Shown here piece by piece: positions 1-10,262 of a stretch of 64,000 bases of DNA (position 1 is its first letter; every line of letters starts with the position of its first letter). The position numbers and the translations under genes are program-made. The stretch is from Modicisalibacter ilicicola DSM 19980 (lineage in GTDB: Bacteria; Pseudomonadota; Gammaproteobacteria; Pseudomonadales; Halomonadaceae): positions 34,856-98,855 of the forward strand of contig NZ_FQUJ01000002.1 in NCBI RefSeq assembly GCF_900128925.1, given 5' to 3'. Below the pieces are notes generated by a model. It had not been told where the DNA came from, ran no database searches, and saw nothing but the letters and a program-made list of their open reading frames with translations.

Positions 1-136
1 CTCGCTTCAGCGAGCGAGAGGTCGATCCATCGCCCGATGAATCGGGCTCCTACCAAGACCAGCGGTTCCATCTCCCCGTAGGAGCTCGCTTCAGCGAGCG
101 ATGCAATGGTTCAACCGCCCATGAATCGACTCCTAC
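1..136. repeat. REP-like short palindromic repeat, two direct copies
   Basis: Two copies of a roughly 59-base unit lie just downstream of sufB. The complete copy (78-136) begins GTAGGAGCTCGCTTCAGCGA and ends GACTCCTAC, so its ends are inverted repeats (GTAGGAG/CTCCTAC). An internal short hairpin is CTCGCTTCAGCGAG. The first copy (1-53) is cut by the window edge and ends GGGCTCCTAC. The pattern resembles the REP-like intergenic repeats of Pseudomonas and Halomonas; naming the family would need a genome-wide search. Confidence 0.7.
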
Positions 137-148
137 CGCAGCAGCGCC

Positions 149-1591
<1,443 letters not shown>

Positions 1592-1609
1592 GTCTTTTCC
1601 CCTCCGGGC

Positions 1610-2113
1610 TTATGCTAGTGGGTCTTCTTCGACCTCAAGGCGGTGCTCGACTTCGGCCACTTCGGCCAGAGTCACACTCTGTATGGGTAATTGAACGGGT
1701 AACTTGATGGGGGCGGACTGTGCCAGATGCGCCAGGGTCACGCTGTCGAGCAGCGTCCCCACGGCCAAGGACACTCGTTGCCAGTTGCTGGCCACGCCGC
1801 AGCTGCCGAAAAGATCGCACTCGCCATCGGCATGGCTGCATTCGGTCATCGCCACCGGGCCTTCGATGGCCGCGATGATGTCGCTGGCACTGATCTGCGA
1901 CGCCGGGCGCGCCAGGTGGTAGCCGCCTTGAACACCACGCTGCGACACAAGCAAGCCGGCCCGCACCAACATCTTCAACGTCTTGCTCACCGTCGGGCGT
2001 GGTAGCTTGACCGCTTCGGCCAGTTCGGTTGCAGCGTGAGGCTGGTCCGGATGGCGAGCAATCTGTGCCATCACGACGGCTGCGTAATCGGTCAGCTTGG
2101 ATAGCTTCAGCAC
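1610..2113 (-). CDS. Rrf2-family SUF system regulator (SufR/IscR-like)
   Basis: A 167-aa Rrf2-family transcription factor with an N-terminal winged helix-turn-helix (residues about 1-80) and three closely spaced cysteines in TECSHADGECDLFGSC, the pattern that binds a [2Fe-2S] cluster in IscR-type proteins. It matches the SUF assembly regulator subgroup (TIGR02944-like) better than IscR, since sufB rather than iscS follows. The start is GTG with GAGG seven bases upstream; no nearer ATG fits. It probably senses Fe-S status and represses or activates its own suf operon through the operator found at its promoter. A symbol is withheld because 'sufR' is used for unrelated cyanobacterial proteins. 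Confidence 0.9.
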   Translation of the reverse strand: MLKLSKLTDYAAVVMAQIARHPDQPHAATELAEAVKLPRPTVSKTLKMLVRAGLLVSQRGVQGGYHLARPASQISASDIIAAIEGPVAMTECSHADGECDLFGSCGVASNWQRVSLAVGTLLDSVTLAHLAQSAPIKLPVQLPIQSVTLAEVAEVEHRLEVEEDPLA

Positions 2114-2134
2114 GCTTGAACCTCGGCGAACAGG

Positions 2135-2175
2135 ATAATGTGGACCATTTTAGTCCTGTATCGCCGGATTGTGAA
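2135..2175 (-). promoter_or_regulatory. suf operon promoter with IscR/SufR-like operator
   Basis: On the minus strand TTCACA (2170-2175) and TAAAAT (2147-2152) are separated by exactly 17 bases, a good sigma-70 promoter. Overlapping the -10 box, at about 2137-2161, is a dyad reading ATACAGGACT, then AAAAT, then GGTCCACAT. This fits the type 1 IscR consensus (ATASYYGACT with its inverted GTC half). The position implies that the cluster-bearing regulator blocks RNA polymerase, that is, autoregulation of the regulator-sufB operon. Binding is inferred from the motif. Confidence 0.7.
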
Positions 2176-2649
2176 GCCCGGACATCGAAACGCTGGCCCT
2201 GCGGGGCCGTCCGGCCGCGCCGAATGTCATGAAAAAGCAACAATGTGCTGGTAGAGTGTCGTCAGCGTTCTGAACTTGTTATTTTGAGTAAACATTGGTT
2301 CCAGTGCGTGATGCCCTGTGAGACGGCCCACGGCAATATCACCGCCGCAAAACGCCATCCTTGAAGTACTTGGCCAGGGAGCGGACACACAATTACCACT
2401 CTGTGTCGAGGTTACGCCGGGTTTGACGCCTTCAACTAAGGTCTCTAGTCTTGTGGTCAATCATGCCTACGTGCGCTTGCTGATAGCGGATCGAATGACT
2501 TATTGCTCGCTAACCGATACAAGTTCGGCTGCAAGCCCGTATTCATATGCCTGAAACTGGCAGAAGAATTTTTTGCATATAGATAACGAACAGTGTTAGA
2601 AAACCAATCCACTCTTAACTGAATCCATTCAACCACCCATGGAGGGGCC
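2176..2649. other. Long intergenic region upstream of the polysaccharide locus
   Basis: About 470 bases between the suf promoter and ugd, visibly richer in A and T than the flanking genes, especially 2230-2300 and 2540-2640. Short open frames on both strands have no recognisable product and no good ribosome site, and I do not call them. The region should contain the promoter of the polysaccharide locus, but I found no convincing sigma-70, sigma-54 or AlgU-type pair. A GAACTT at 2272-2277 lacks a matching -10 box. Confidence 0.5.
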
Positions 2650-3996
2650 ATGAAGATCACTATATTCGGTTCGGGTTACGTTGGGCTAGTCACCGGGACT
2701 TGCCTTGCCGATGCAGGCCACGAAATCGTCTGCGTCGATGTCGACGAGGACAAGGTCGCAAGGCTCAATGCCGGCGAAGTCCCCATCTACGAACCCGGCC
2801 TGGAACCGATGATCCGCACCAACATGGATGCCGGTCGCCTCCGTTTTACCACGGATGCGGAGATGGCCGTCAATTTCGGTCTCCTGCAGTTCATTGCCGT
2901 CGGCACCCCTCCCGATGAAGACGGCAGTGCCGATCTCAAGTACGTGCTCAAGGTGGCCGAGACCATCGCCACCCACATGCAGGACTACAAGATCGTCATC
3001 GACAAGTCCACGGTTCCCGTGGGTACGGCCGACAAGGTCAGTGCCGCCATCGACAAGGTTCTCAAGCAGCGCGGTGTCGAACTCGAATACGATGTCTGCT
3101 CGAACCCCGAATTCCTCAAGGAAGGCGCCGCGGTCGAAGATTTCTCGAAGGGTGCCCGCATCATCGTCGGCACCGATTCCGAGCGCGTGAAGAGGGCCAT
3201 GCGCGAATGCTATTCCCCCTATAACCGCAACCATGAAAAGCTGATGTTCATGGACGTGCGTTGTGCCGAGCTGACCAAGTATGCCGCCAACGCCATGCTG
3301 GCCACCAAGATCAGTTTCATGAACGAGGTCGCCAACCTGGCCGAGACCCTGGGCGCCGACATCGAACAGGTGCGGCATGGCATCGGCAGCGATCCACGCA
3401 TCGGCTATCACTTCATCTATCCCGGCTGCGGGTATGGTGGCTCCTGCTTTCCCAAGGACGTCCAGGCTCTGGCACGCGCGGCCAGCGACGTCGGCTACAA
3501 CGCCGAGCTGCTCAATGCCGTGGAATCAGTCAACAAGCGACAGAAGGGCAAGCTATTCCAGAAGCTCGTCCAGGCCTTCGACAACGATCTCGAGGGCAAG
3601 ACCATCGCCTTATGGGGATTGGCTTTCAAGCCCAATACCGACGATATGCGCGAGGCGCCCAGCCGCGAGCTGATGGAGTCCCTCTGGAAGGCCGGTGCCA
3701 AGGTTCAGGCCTTCGATCCCGAAGCCAGCAGGGAATGCAAGCGCATCTATGGCGAGCGCGACGACCTGACGATCACCGACAAGCGCGACGATGCCCTGGA
3801 AGGGGCCGACGCTCTGGTCATCTGCACGGAATGGAAGGCGTTCCGCACCGTCGATTTCGATTTCGTGAAGCAGAAGCTGAACACCCCGGTCATCGTCGAT
3901 GGCAGGAACCTGTTCGACCCCGACACCGTCAAGTCTGCCGGGCTTCTCTATTTTGCCATGGGGCGTGGTGAGTCGCTACGCAAGGTGACTTACTGA
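2650..3996 (+). CDS. ugd: UDP-glucose 6-dehydrogenase
   Basis: This enzyme oxidises UDP-glucose to UDP-glucuronate with two NAD+. The 448-aa protein has the N-terminal Rossmann motif GSGYVG, the central [14 protein letters not shown] helix and the catalytic cysteine 266 in [10 protein letters not shown]. The wording of these blocks ([20 protein letters not shown]) is that of UDP-glucose dehydrogenases. GDP-mannose dehydrogenase AlgD differs clearly there (it has FAFGGSCLPKD and different NAD-domain text). ATG follows GGAGGGG closely. It is the first gene of the polysaccharide locus, where alginate producers have algD. This suggests that the polymer is made from UDP-GlcA instead of GDP-ManA. 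Confidence 0.93.
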   Translation: MKITIFGSGYVGLVTGTCLADAGHEIVCVDVDEDKVARLNAGEVPIYEPGLEPMIRTNMDAGRLRFTTDAEMAVNFGLLQFIAVGTPPDEDGSADLKYVLKVAETIATHMQDYKIVIDKSTVPVGTADKVSAAIDKVLKQRGVELEYDVCSNPEFLKEGAAVEDFSKGARIIVGTDSERVKRAMRECYSPYNRNHEKLMFMDVRCAELTKYAANAMLATKISFMNEVANLAETLGADIEQVRHGIGSDPRIGYHFIYPGCGYGGSCFPKDVQALARAASDVGYNAELLNAVESVNKRQKGKLFQKLVQAFDNDLEGKTIALWGLAFKPNTDDMREAPSRELMESLWKAGAKVQAFDPEASRECKRIYGERDDLTITDKRDDALEGADALVICTEWKAFRTVDFDFVKQKLNTPVIVDGRNLFDPDTVKSAGLLYFAMGRGESLRKVTY

Positions 3997-4025
3997 GCCG
4001 GTGCCGCACGACCGCTGGCCAACAT

Positions 4026-4049
4026 CGGCTTCTCGCAACCGAGAAGCCG
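4026..4049 (+). other. Strong hairpin downstream of ugd; rest of the 333-base gap
   Basis: CGGCTTCTCG and CGAGAAGCCG form a perfect 10-bp stem with a four-base loop, 30 bases after the ugd stop. No T run follows, so it is not a classic terminator; it may protect the ugd mRNA end or attenuate read-through. The remainder of 3997-4329 before the polymerase gene holds no recognisable gene. The AGGAAG ribosome site of the next gene lies at its end. Confidence 0.55.
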
Positions 4050-4329
4050 CGTGGCCGGCGGTGATGTAGCGAAGCGATGGTCAGCCAACAGCGACACACT
4101 AATGGGTCAGCGCCCAGTGCGCGGGGGGAAGAACATTCCTTCCCGGGCAGAATGGCTTATGCATGGTGCTCTCATCAAGATCTGATATTGCCCTCGTGGG
4201 GCGGGCGGCCTGACTGCTCGTTCGGAGTTGATTCAAAAGCATCAACTTGTACACCCAACATTGGAATCAGTGCCGGCGGCAAATGACATCGTCGCATTTG
4301 CACAGCAACGGCAACCAGGAAGGTTCTAC

Positions 4330-6261
4330 ATGAACGATTTCCAATCTGGATCCTCGGGAGCCAGCTGGATCACAGAACTCACGGCTTTCTTGTTCGCAGC
4401 GGCGCTGCTGGTGATTCTGTTTTTCGAACTTCCCAGCGAAGTGTTCTCCCCGGAGTCGAAGAGCTTCATCCTGGCGATCGGGATCATCGGCGCATGGCGC
4501 TATTCCTGGTGGTTCGTCCAGGCGATACGCTCGGTCTGGTACAACCGTCGCGTCTTTCCCGACTTGCGCGCCCAGGCCGATGCGCTTGGTGCCATCGAAA
4601 AGCCGGATGCGCTCTACGTGCTGTGCACCTCCTTTCGCATCGAGCCGGAGGTGACGTTTGCCGTCTACGATGCGCTGATCAAGGATGCCCACGACTACGG
4701 GGTGCCGACAACCATCTTCGCGGCCATCTCCGACCGCAGCGATATCGATGTCATCGACCATGTCATGGCCGAGAACGGCTGGCCCGGCAACATCGAGGTC
4801 AGCTACATGTTTCAGAAGGGGGATGGCAAGCGCTCGGCGATGGCAGAGGTGCTGCGGGCCATCTCGCGGCGCATGCCGACCCATCGTTCGCTGCTGGTCT
4901 CCATGGATGGCGACATCCAGATCGAACCGGGCACCCTCCCCCGCTCGTTGTCGTTCTTCCTCATCGACGAAAGCCTGGGAGCGCTGACCACCAACAACAA
5001 GGCCATCGTCAACGGCGGCGACGTCACCAAGGAGTGGTACGACCTGCGCTACGCCCAGCGCCATCTGGTGATGAGCTCGATGTCCCTCTCGGAACGCCTG
5101 CTGGTGCTGACCGGGCGCTACAGTGCCTTCCGTGCCGAGCTGGCGACGGAGCCGGAATTCATCGACTTGGTCGAGAACGATCACGTCGAGCATTGGCGCT
5201 TCGGCAACTTCAAGTTCCTTTCCGGGGACGACAAGTCCACCTGGTACTGGTTGCTCAAGAACCGCTGGAAGATGCTCTATATTCCCGATGTCAACGTCTC
5301 GGGGTTCGAGGAGCTGCCCGACAAGGATCGCTTCTTCAAGTCGACCATCGACCTGATGCGACGCTGGTTCGGCAACATGTTCAGAACCAGCGGCCGGGCC
5401 ATCGGCCTGGGTCCGCGCACGATGGGATTCTTCACCTGGTGGAGCCTGGTCGACCAGCGCCTGTCGATGTGGACCACCCTGATCGGGCCTACGGTCGCCA
5501 TCCTGGTGACGCTGTTCGTGCGTCCCTCGTTCATCTTCGCCTATCTGCTCTGGGTGCTGTTCACCCGCAGCATCGCGTCCTCCGTGCTGGCCTGGCAGCG
5601 CGGACGCTTCAGCCTGCTCTGGGTGCCTCTGCTCTACTACAACCAGGTCGGCGGTGCCTTGCTCAAGACCTACATCAGCTTTCGCTTCAACCGCCAGTCC
5701 TGGTCACGCCAGGGCATCTCCGCGGGGGAGCCGGACGATCCCCGGGCCGCGCGTCGCCAGCGCCTGCTCGGTCACCTGATGCATGCACTCTATTTCGGCG
5801 GCCTGCTCACGGTGCTGATCGTCGCCGTGGGTGTCATGGCTCCCCCCGATCGGACCTCCATGGCCATCCTCCAGGACGAGCTCGGGCTTGGCCAAAGCCA
5901 GGCAGAGGAACAGCAGGAAGGTGACAGTTACTGGATAGCCCTTGCCCTGGCCGATACCCCCGAGGGGGGGCAGGTACGCCTCCCGGCGGGCAGGGTGATC
6001 CTGGACGCCTCGCTTACAGAGGAACTGGGCAAGCTCGAGAAGATACGTGCCGGCAGCATGGTAGGAAACGGCGACAAGCCTGCCACCGTCTTGCTGGTCG
6101 ATGACGCGATCGCCGACCGCGTGCATGACCAGAACGACCGCCCTCTCAGCGAAACCAAGCGCATGGTCTGCAAAGCGCAGGACCATTGCACCTTGACGAC
6201 CGAGGCAGGCCCGATCGAGCTGATCGATATGGAAATACGGCTGCGCTCAGCGCAAGCATGA
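4330..6261 (+). CDS. Alg8-like processive glycosyltransferase (GT2) with C-terminal extension
   Basis: An inner-membrane GT2 polymerase resembling alginate polymerase Alg8. An N-terminal membrane helix lies near residues 14-34. The cytoplasmic catalytic domain follows, with CTSFRIEPE, the DxD motif MDGD at 192-195, ENDH at 282-285 in the place of the catalytic base, and LMRRWFGN near 342-349 as the product-channel motif. Several membrane helices come next. The ATG at 4330 is chosen for its AGGAAG site; an upstream in-frame start lacks one. At 643 aa it is about 150 residues longer than Alg8. The extra C-terminus, after the last helix, is soluble, probably periplasmic, and unrecognised. The sugar donor is inferred to be UDP-GlcA from the adjacent ugd. 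Confidence 0.85.
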   Translation: MNDFQSGSSGASWITELTAFLFAAALLVILFFELPSEVFSPESKSFILAIGIIGAWRYSWWFVQAIRSVWYNRRVFPDLRAQADALGAIEKPDALYVLCTSFRIEPEVTFAVYDALIKDAHDYGVPTTIFAAISDRSDIDVIDHVMAENGWPGNIEVSYMFQKGDGKRSAMAEVLRAISRRMPTHRSLLVSMDGDIQIEPGTLPRSLSFFLIDESLGALTTNNKAIVNGGDVTKEWYDLRYAQRHLVMSSMSLSERLLVLTGRYSAFRAELATEPEFIDLVENDHVEHWRFGNFKFLSGDDKSTWYWLLKNRWKMLYIPDVNVSGFEELPDKDRFFKSTIDLMRRWFGNMFRTSGRAIGLGPRTMGFFTWWSLVDQRLSMWTTLIGPTVAILVTLFVRPSFIFAYLLWVLFTRSIASSVLAWQRGRFSLLWVPLLYYNQVGGALLKTYISFRFNRQSWSRQGISAGEPDDPRAARRQRLLGHLMHALYFGGLLTVLIVAVGVMAPPDRTSMAILQDELGLGQSQAEEQQEGDSYWIALALADTPEGGQVRLPAGRVILDASLTEELGKLEKIRAGSMVGNGDKPATVLLVDDAIADRVHDQNDRPLSETKRMVCKAQDHCTLTTEAGPIELIDMEIRLRSAQA

Positions 6262-6301
6262 CACACCGGATGACACAGATTTCAGACGAAGGGTACCACT
6301 T

Positions 6302-7882
6302 ATGGCCGACGAACATATCACCAACGATGACCACAAGCGCAGCGAACCCACCATTGGCTCCTCGCGCCCGTCGAGAGACACCGACGATGCGGGGAACCAG
6401 CGGCAGGAGCACGAAGAACGCAGCGCCCGGGAAGGCCAGTTGAGCCACGAGCGTCGCGACGAACGCCAGCATGTCCGCGTGCACGCCCCCTTCCAGGTCC
6501 GTTTCGAGGACGGTCATACCCTGCCGGGGGAGGATCTCTCCCTGGGCGGATTCTCGATTCACACCGACCGTCCGGTCGAGCCCGACCAGGTGGTCCAGGT
6601 GTCCTTGCTGCTGATGGCAGGCTCGGCGGAACTGATCGTCCCGGTCACCGCGCGTGCGCTGCGCAGCCATGCCGAACGCCAGGGCAAGAGCCACGAGACA
6701 GCCTTCGAGATCACCAAGATCGATCAGCGCCACCGCGAGCTGCTGCGCCGAATCATCCGCTCGCACCTGAGTGGCCGCTACGCCGCGGTGGAAGACCTGA
6801 TCGAGCGCGAGGACCCCCAGACGCCACGCAAGCGGGACCAGTCCGCCGCGCCGCGCCCCGCTCCACAGCGCAAGAAGCCCAAGGGCAGATATGCCCTGCT
6901 GATTCTCGCCGGGGTGACCCTGCTGGCAGTCATTGCCGCCACGGCCTACCGCAACTTCATGCTGATCGAACCCAGCTTCGCCGCCGTCACCGCGCCGCGC
7001 ATCGACATTCGCGCGCCGGGCCCGGGCATCCTGGCGGAGCATGGCCTCAAGGCCGGCGACAAGGTGGATCGCGACCAGAAGCTCACCACGGTCATCAACA
7101 GTCAGCTGCAGACCGACCTGATCCTGGCCAAGGCCTCGCATACCTACAACCAGCAGCTGATCAAGAACATGCAGGAAGCCATCGAAGGCAACAGCGATGT
7201 GCTCATGTCCGACTCGACGACACCTTCCGGTGGCGAGCCGAGCAGCTACGAAACCGTTTCGCCGGAGATCGCCCAGGCCAGGATCGAGCAGTTCGAGACC
7301 GCTCGGGACTACGAGAGTTCGCGCATCGATGCCCTGGAAGCGCAGATGGCCGCCAACACCATCTACAGTCCATGCGATTGCCAGGTCGCCTGGGCACTGA
7401 GCAGCGCCGGCGGCGTCTATATCAATGAAAGCGAACGCATCATGACGCTGCTGCAGACGGGCGAGAACGACATCATGGCGGAAGCCCTGGTGCACATGAG
7501 CGACATCGCCCGCATCCAGCCGCACCAGAAGGCCTACATCGCCCTGCCCAACGCTTCCGAGCCCATCGAGGCCACGGTGCGCACCGTCGCCCTGGACGTC
7601 GAGAGCCAGCCCCGGGCCGGCTTTCCGAAATGGGTACGCCAGCAGCAGAACGTCGCCAGTGTGCTGCTGGTCCCGGAGGAACCTCTTCCGGCCAGCGCAG
7701 TCGGTATTCCTGTCGACGTCCGGTTCAGTGAAGCTCCGGTGATCGACAACGCCGTGGAGTGGATCTGGCAGGGAGGCCGCGCCGTCGTCCAGCAGACGAT
7801 GCGCCTCTTCGGCGCCGACAACCCTGAAGCGGTGGATAGTGAAGAGGCCGTCGAGGAGCAGATCAGCGAAGACAGCGCTTGA
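6302..7882 (+). CDS. Alg44-like PilZ/membrane-fusion co-polymerase
   Basis: This 526-aa protein has the architecture of Alg44, the c-di-GMP receptor that activates the alginate polymerase. A cytoplasmic PilZ domain carries the binding motifs RRDER (51-55) and DLSLGG (78-83). A single membrane helix lies around residues 196-217. The periplasmic HlyD-like part begins IRAPGPGILAEHGLKAGDKV and includes a long helical hairpin. The ATG has an AGGG ribosome site. The gene starts 40 bases after the polymerase, so the two are translated from one operon. Both PilZ signatures are intact, so polymer synthesis is very probably switched on by c-di-GMP. It is somewhat longer than Alg44 (about 390 aa), with a low-complexity N-terminus. 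Confidence 0.87.
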   Translation: MADEHITNDDHKRSEPTIGSSRPSRDTDDAGNQRQEHEERSAREGQLSHERRDERQHVRVHAPFQVRFEDGHTLPGEDLSLGGFSIHTDRPVEPDQVVQVSLLLMAGSAELIVPVTARALRSHAERQGKSHETAFEITKIDQRHRELLRRIIRSHLSGRYAAVEDLIEREDPQTPRKRDQSAAPRPAPQRKKPKGRYALLILAGVTLLAVIAATAYRNFMLIEPSFAAVTAPRIDIRAPGPGILAEHGLKAGDKVDRDQKLTTVINSQLQTDLILAKASHTYNQQLIKNMQEAIEGNSDVLMSDSTTPSGGEPSSYETVSPEIAQARIEQFETARDYESSRIDALEAQMAANTIYSPCDCQVAWALSSAGGVYINESERIMTLLQTGENDIMAEALVHMSDIARIQPHQKAYIALPNASEPIEATVRTVALDVESQPRAGFPKWVRQQQNVASVLLVPEEPLPASAVGIPVDVRFSEAPVIDNAVEWIWQGGRAVVQQTMRLFGADNPEAVDSEEAVEEQISEDSA

Positions 7883-7933
7883 TCACTGACATCTCATACC
7901 TTTTGGCGATGAGTCAGCATCCAGGAGAGTCGA

Positions 7934-8857
7934 ATGTCGGATTTTCATCCTGACCACAGCAACATCCGCACGCGCCGCCCCGCTCGGGTGTCGTGTCATC
8001 CCCTGTTCGATCTGGCCCTGGCGACAAGCCTGCTGGTGGCACTTCCCGGCTTGGCCAGCGCCGACGACGGTGGCGACAAGCCCAAGCTGACTACACCCCA
8101 GGTGGCGCCCTGTTCGGAGCGCTACGAGCTGGTAGCCGACCCGGCACCGCCACCCAACCCCAGGGATGGCAAGGAAGCCGTACGCATGGGCTACGGCACC
8201 AACGACGACTGGGGCACCCGCGAGAACGTCGAGGTCTTGTCTCCCCAGCAAGCAGGGCTGAATGAAACGGCGCTGCGGGTTCACTATCCGAAAGGTACCT
8301 CCGCCCCCAGCGACAACGGCGAGGGCGGTGCCGGCTTCTACGCGACCATCGACGGGTTGGCCGAGGCCGAAAGCGCCTGTCTGCAGTACAAGGTGCGCTT
8401 CGAGCGTGGCTTCGACTTCGTCAAGGGCGGAAAACTGCCGGGACTCTACGGCGGGGTCGGCCCCAGCGGGGGTGAAGAAGTCACGGGTGACAGCGGCTTT
8501 TCCGTGCGTTTCATGTGGCGTGAAGAGGGCCAGGGTGAACTTTATGAGTATGTCATCAAGGACGCAGACTACGGCAAATCCGTGGGTCGCGGCCGCTGGA
8601 CTTTCCCGACCGGCGAGTGGGTGACCATCGAGAATGAAATCATTCTAAACGACCCCGACCAAAAAAATGGTATCGCACGTGTCTGGATCGATGGGCATCC
8701 TGTACTTGAACAGCAAGACATCGTCTATCGCACTCATGATCGCATCTATGTCGATGGCTTGATGTTCTCGACATTCTTCGGTGGCCATGGCGAGGAGTGG
8801 CGCACACCGCGTGACCAAATCGCCGATTTTGCCGATTTTCGCTTCTTCCGACCGTGA
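7934..8857 (+). CDS. Secreted PL14-type polysaccharide lyase
   Basis: A 307-aa exported protein. The N-terminal region has a hydrophobic stretch ending in GLASADD, which looks like a signal peptidase I site near residue 43. The mature domain has the jelly-roll lyase pattern of family PL14 (heparin lyase I-like fold): KGGKLPGLYGG, FSVRFMWR, GEWVTIENEI, and a C-terminal GLMFSTFFGGH followed by ADFRFF. Family members include the chlorovirus lyase vAL-1, which is known to cut alginate-like and polyglucuronate chains. ATG is preceded by AGGAGA. Its position inside a synthase operon suggests trimming or clearing of polymer in the periplasm. Substrate is inferred; a carbohydrate-binding role without catalysis is possible. 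Confidence 0.78.
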   Translation: MSDFHPDHSNIRTRRPARVSCHPLFDLALATSLLVALPGLASADDGGDKPKLTTPQVAPCSERYELVADPAPPPNPRDGKEAVRMGYGTNDDWGTRENVEVLSPQQAGLNETALRVHYPKGTSAPSDNGEGGAGFYATIDGLAEAESACLQYKVRFERGFDFVKGGKLPGLYGGVGPSGGEEVTGDSGFSVRFMWREEGQGELYEYVIKDADYGKSVGRGRWTFPTGEWVTIENEIILNDPDQKNGIARVWIDGHPVLEQQDIVYRTHDRIYVDGLMFSTFFGGHGEEWRTPRDQIADFADFRFFRP

Positions 8858-8909
8858 GGCTGAGCCATGGCACCGTTGCACATTTTTGTCACGGAGGATG
8901 CACGACGCC

Positions 8910-10160
8910 ATGTTGTCACAAAACGGAATTGGCCCCATCGCACAGGGCGGGAAAGCATTTTTCAAGGGTCTTACGCTAGTGGCCTTTCTTGCCCCCATCG
9001 TCTCGACGACCCACGCCATGACCTATGAAGCGCGCCAGAAGCTGGATCTTTCGGAGTATACCGTCAAGCGTCCCGATGCCTCTTACTTCGATGTACAGGA
9101 GCGCATCGACCTACTGCAGGAGACGAACAATCCGATGCTCATGCACCAGGTCACGCGGCTGATCAAGGGCCCCAGTTGCCAACAGAAGATGGCCCTGCCC
9201 CCGCTGAAGGATCAGATTCGCATTCCCGGCTTTTATCCCAGCCCGGAGGAGTGGCGCTTTGCGACGCGCCCGCTCTTTCAGTTCGAAGACACGGTCTCCA
9301 ACCTTGCCGGCACCTATGTGGCCAGTAACGACGTTTACTACGCCGAGTGTCTGGTCTCTTTCCTGGATCAGTGGGCTCAAGCAGACGCCTTGATGGATTT
9401 TTATTACCACTGGGATGAACCGCAGGCCTGGTTCGGGACGGAGTCGATGATCTTCGCCGCCGCCATGGCCTACTCGATCGTACGGCCTCAGGTCGAGGGC
9501 ATGGACGAAGAAATCGCGCGCGTGAACGGGTGGCTGAATCGCTTGGCCCACCAGCATTCGAGCATCCCTGGCGGTATCCAGAGCAGCTGCTGCAACAACC
9601 ACTTCTATCGTCGTGCCCTCTACGCCACCATGGTCGGCGTCTTGACCGAGGATCAGGAGCTGTTCCGCTTCGGCATCAGCGCGGTCTATTCGGCGCTCAG
9701 CGATCTTACCCAGGAGAGTGCCTTTCGGTTGGAAATGAAGCGCGGACGCCGCGCCACCCACTATCAAAACTACGCGTTGCTCTATTTGATCACCAACATG
9801 CAGATCATTGCGCGTCAGGGTTACGACATTTTCGAGCTGGAAGTCGATGGAAAGACGATTCACGATGCGATCGATTTCGCTCTGGAAATCATCGACGATC
9901 CCGCTGCCTTGGGTGATCTCGCACCGCTGGAACAGTACGAGGGGTTCCTCAAGGACGATCAGTATTTTTCCTGGATGGAGATTTATCTCTCGCGCTTCGA
10001 CAAGCCTCAATTGAGCGAACTCATCAAGCCGATGCGCCCTGTCTACAACCGTAGTGCAGGCGGCTATATGAGCCTTTACTTCATGGACCCTAGCGAGCAG
10101 AGACGTAAGATCATAAAGGAACCTGAAAGGATCGAAGCGACCCGTATCTTCGAAGAGTAA
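8910..10160 (+). CDS. AlgL-like (PL5-type) uronate lyase, copy 1
   Basis: A 416-aa exported protein with a signal peptide ending near STTHA. The helical barrel matches alginate lyase AlgL in its catalytic blocks: CCNNHFY with Asn230/His231, and KRGRRATHYQNYAL with the Arg and Tyr pair around 278-288. The AlgL lysine before the first barrel helices has no obvious counterpart in FYPSPEEWRFATRPLF, so specificity may differ. PL5 enzymes clear misrouted polymer in the periplasm, and one from Stenotrophomonas acts on polyglucuronate. The start was set at 8910 because GGAGG lies 12 bases upstream; the ATG at 8898 directly abuts that GGAGG. It starts 52 bases after the PL14 gene. Confidence 0.8.
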   Translation: MLSQNGIGPIAQGGKAFFKGLTLVAFLAPIVSTTHAMTYEARQKLDLSEYTVKRPDASYFDVQERIDLLQETNNPMLMHQVTRLIKGPSCQQKMALPPLKDQIRIPGFYPSPEEWRFATRPLFQFEDTVSNLAGTYVASNDVYYAECLVSFLDQWAQADALMDFYYHWDEPQAWFGTESMIFAAAMAYSIVRPQVEGMDEEIARVNGWLNRLAHQHSSIPGGIQSSCCNNHFYRRALYATMVGVLTEDQELFRFGISAVYSALSDLTQESAFRLEMKRGRRATHYQNYALLYLITNMQIIARQGYDIFELEVDGKTIHDAIDFALEIIDDPAALGDLAPLEQYEGFLKDDQYFSWMEIYLSRFDKPQLSELIKPMRPVYNRSAGGYMSLYFMDPSEQRRKIIKEPERIEATRIFEE

Positions 10161-10262
10161 TTCCTTTCACCACCGTGATCAGGCAATGGAAAGCCGACTT
10201 TCGTTTTTATCGTTGACGCCGCTGATCGTTAGCGTCCGGCATCTCAAACGACGAGTAACGAC

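Noticed and set aside
2272-2298. AlgU/sigma-E type promoter upstream of the polysaccharide locus
   Set aside because: GAACTT is present at 2272-2277, but no TCTGA/TCAAA-like -10 lies 16-17 bases on, and it is more than 350 bases from ugd.
2558-2578. Sigma-54 promoter for ugd
   Set aside because: TGGCAG and TTTGCA occur, but GG and GC are about 14 bases apart rather than 10.
2227-2660. Small open frames in the gap before ugd (2227-2460, 2318-2554, 2457-2660)
   Set aside because: No ribosome sites, no recognisable composition or homology, and they overlap one another on both strands.
2650-3996. Identification as GDP-mannose 6-dehydrogenase AlgD
   Set aside because: Position fits algD, but the NAD-domain and active-site text ([23 protein letters not shown]) is that of UDP-glucose dehydrogenases.
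4026-4049. Rho-independent terminator after ugd
   Set aside because: The stem is strong but lacks a T run on either side, so it is listed only as a hairpin.
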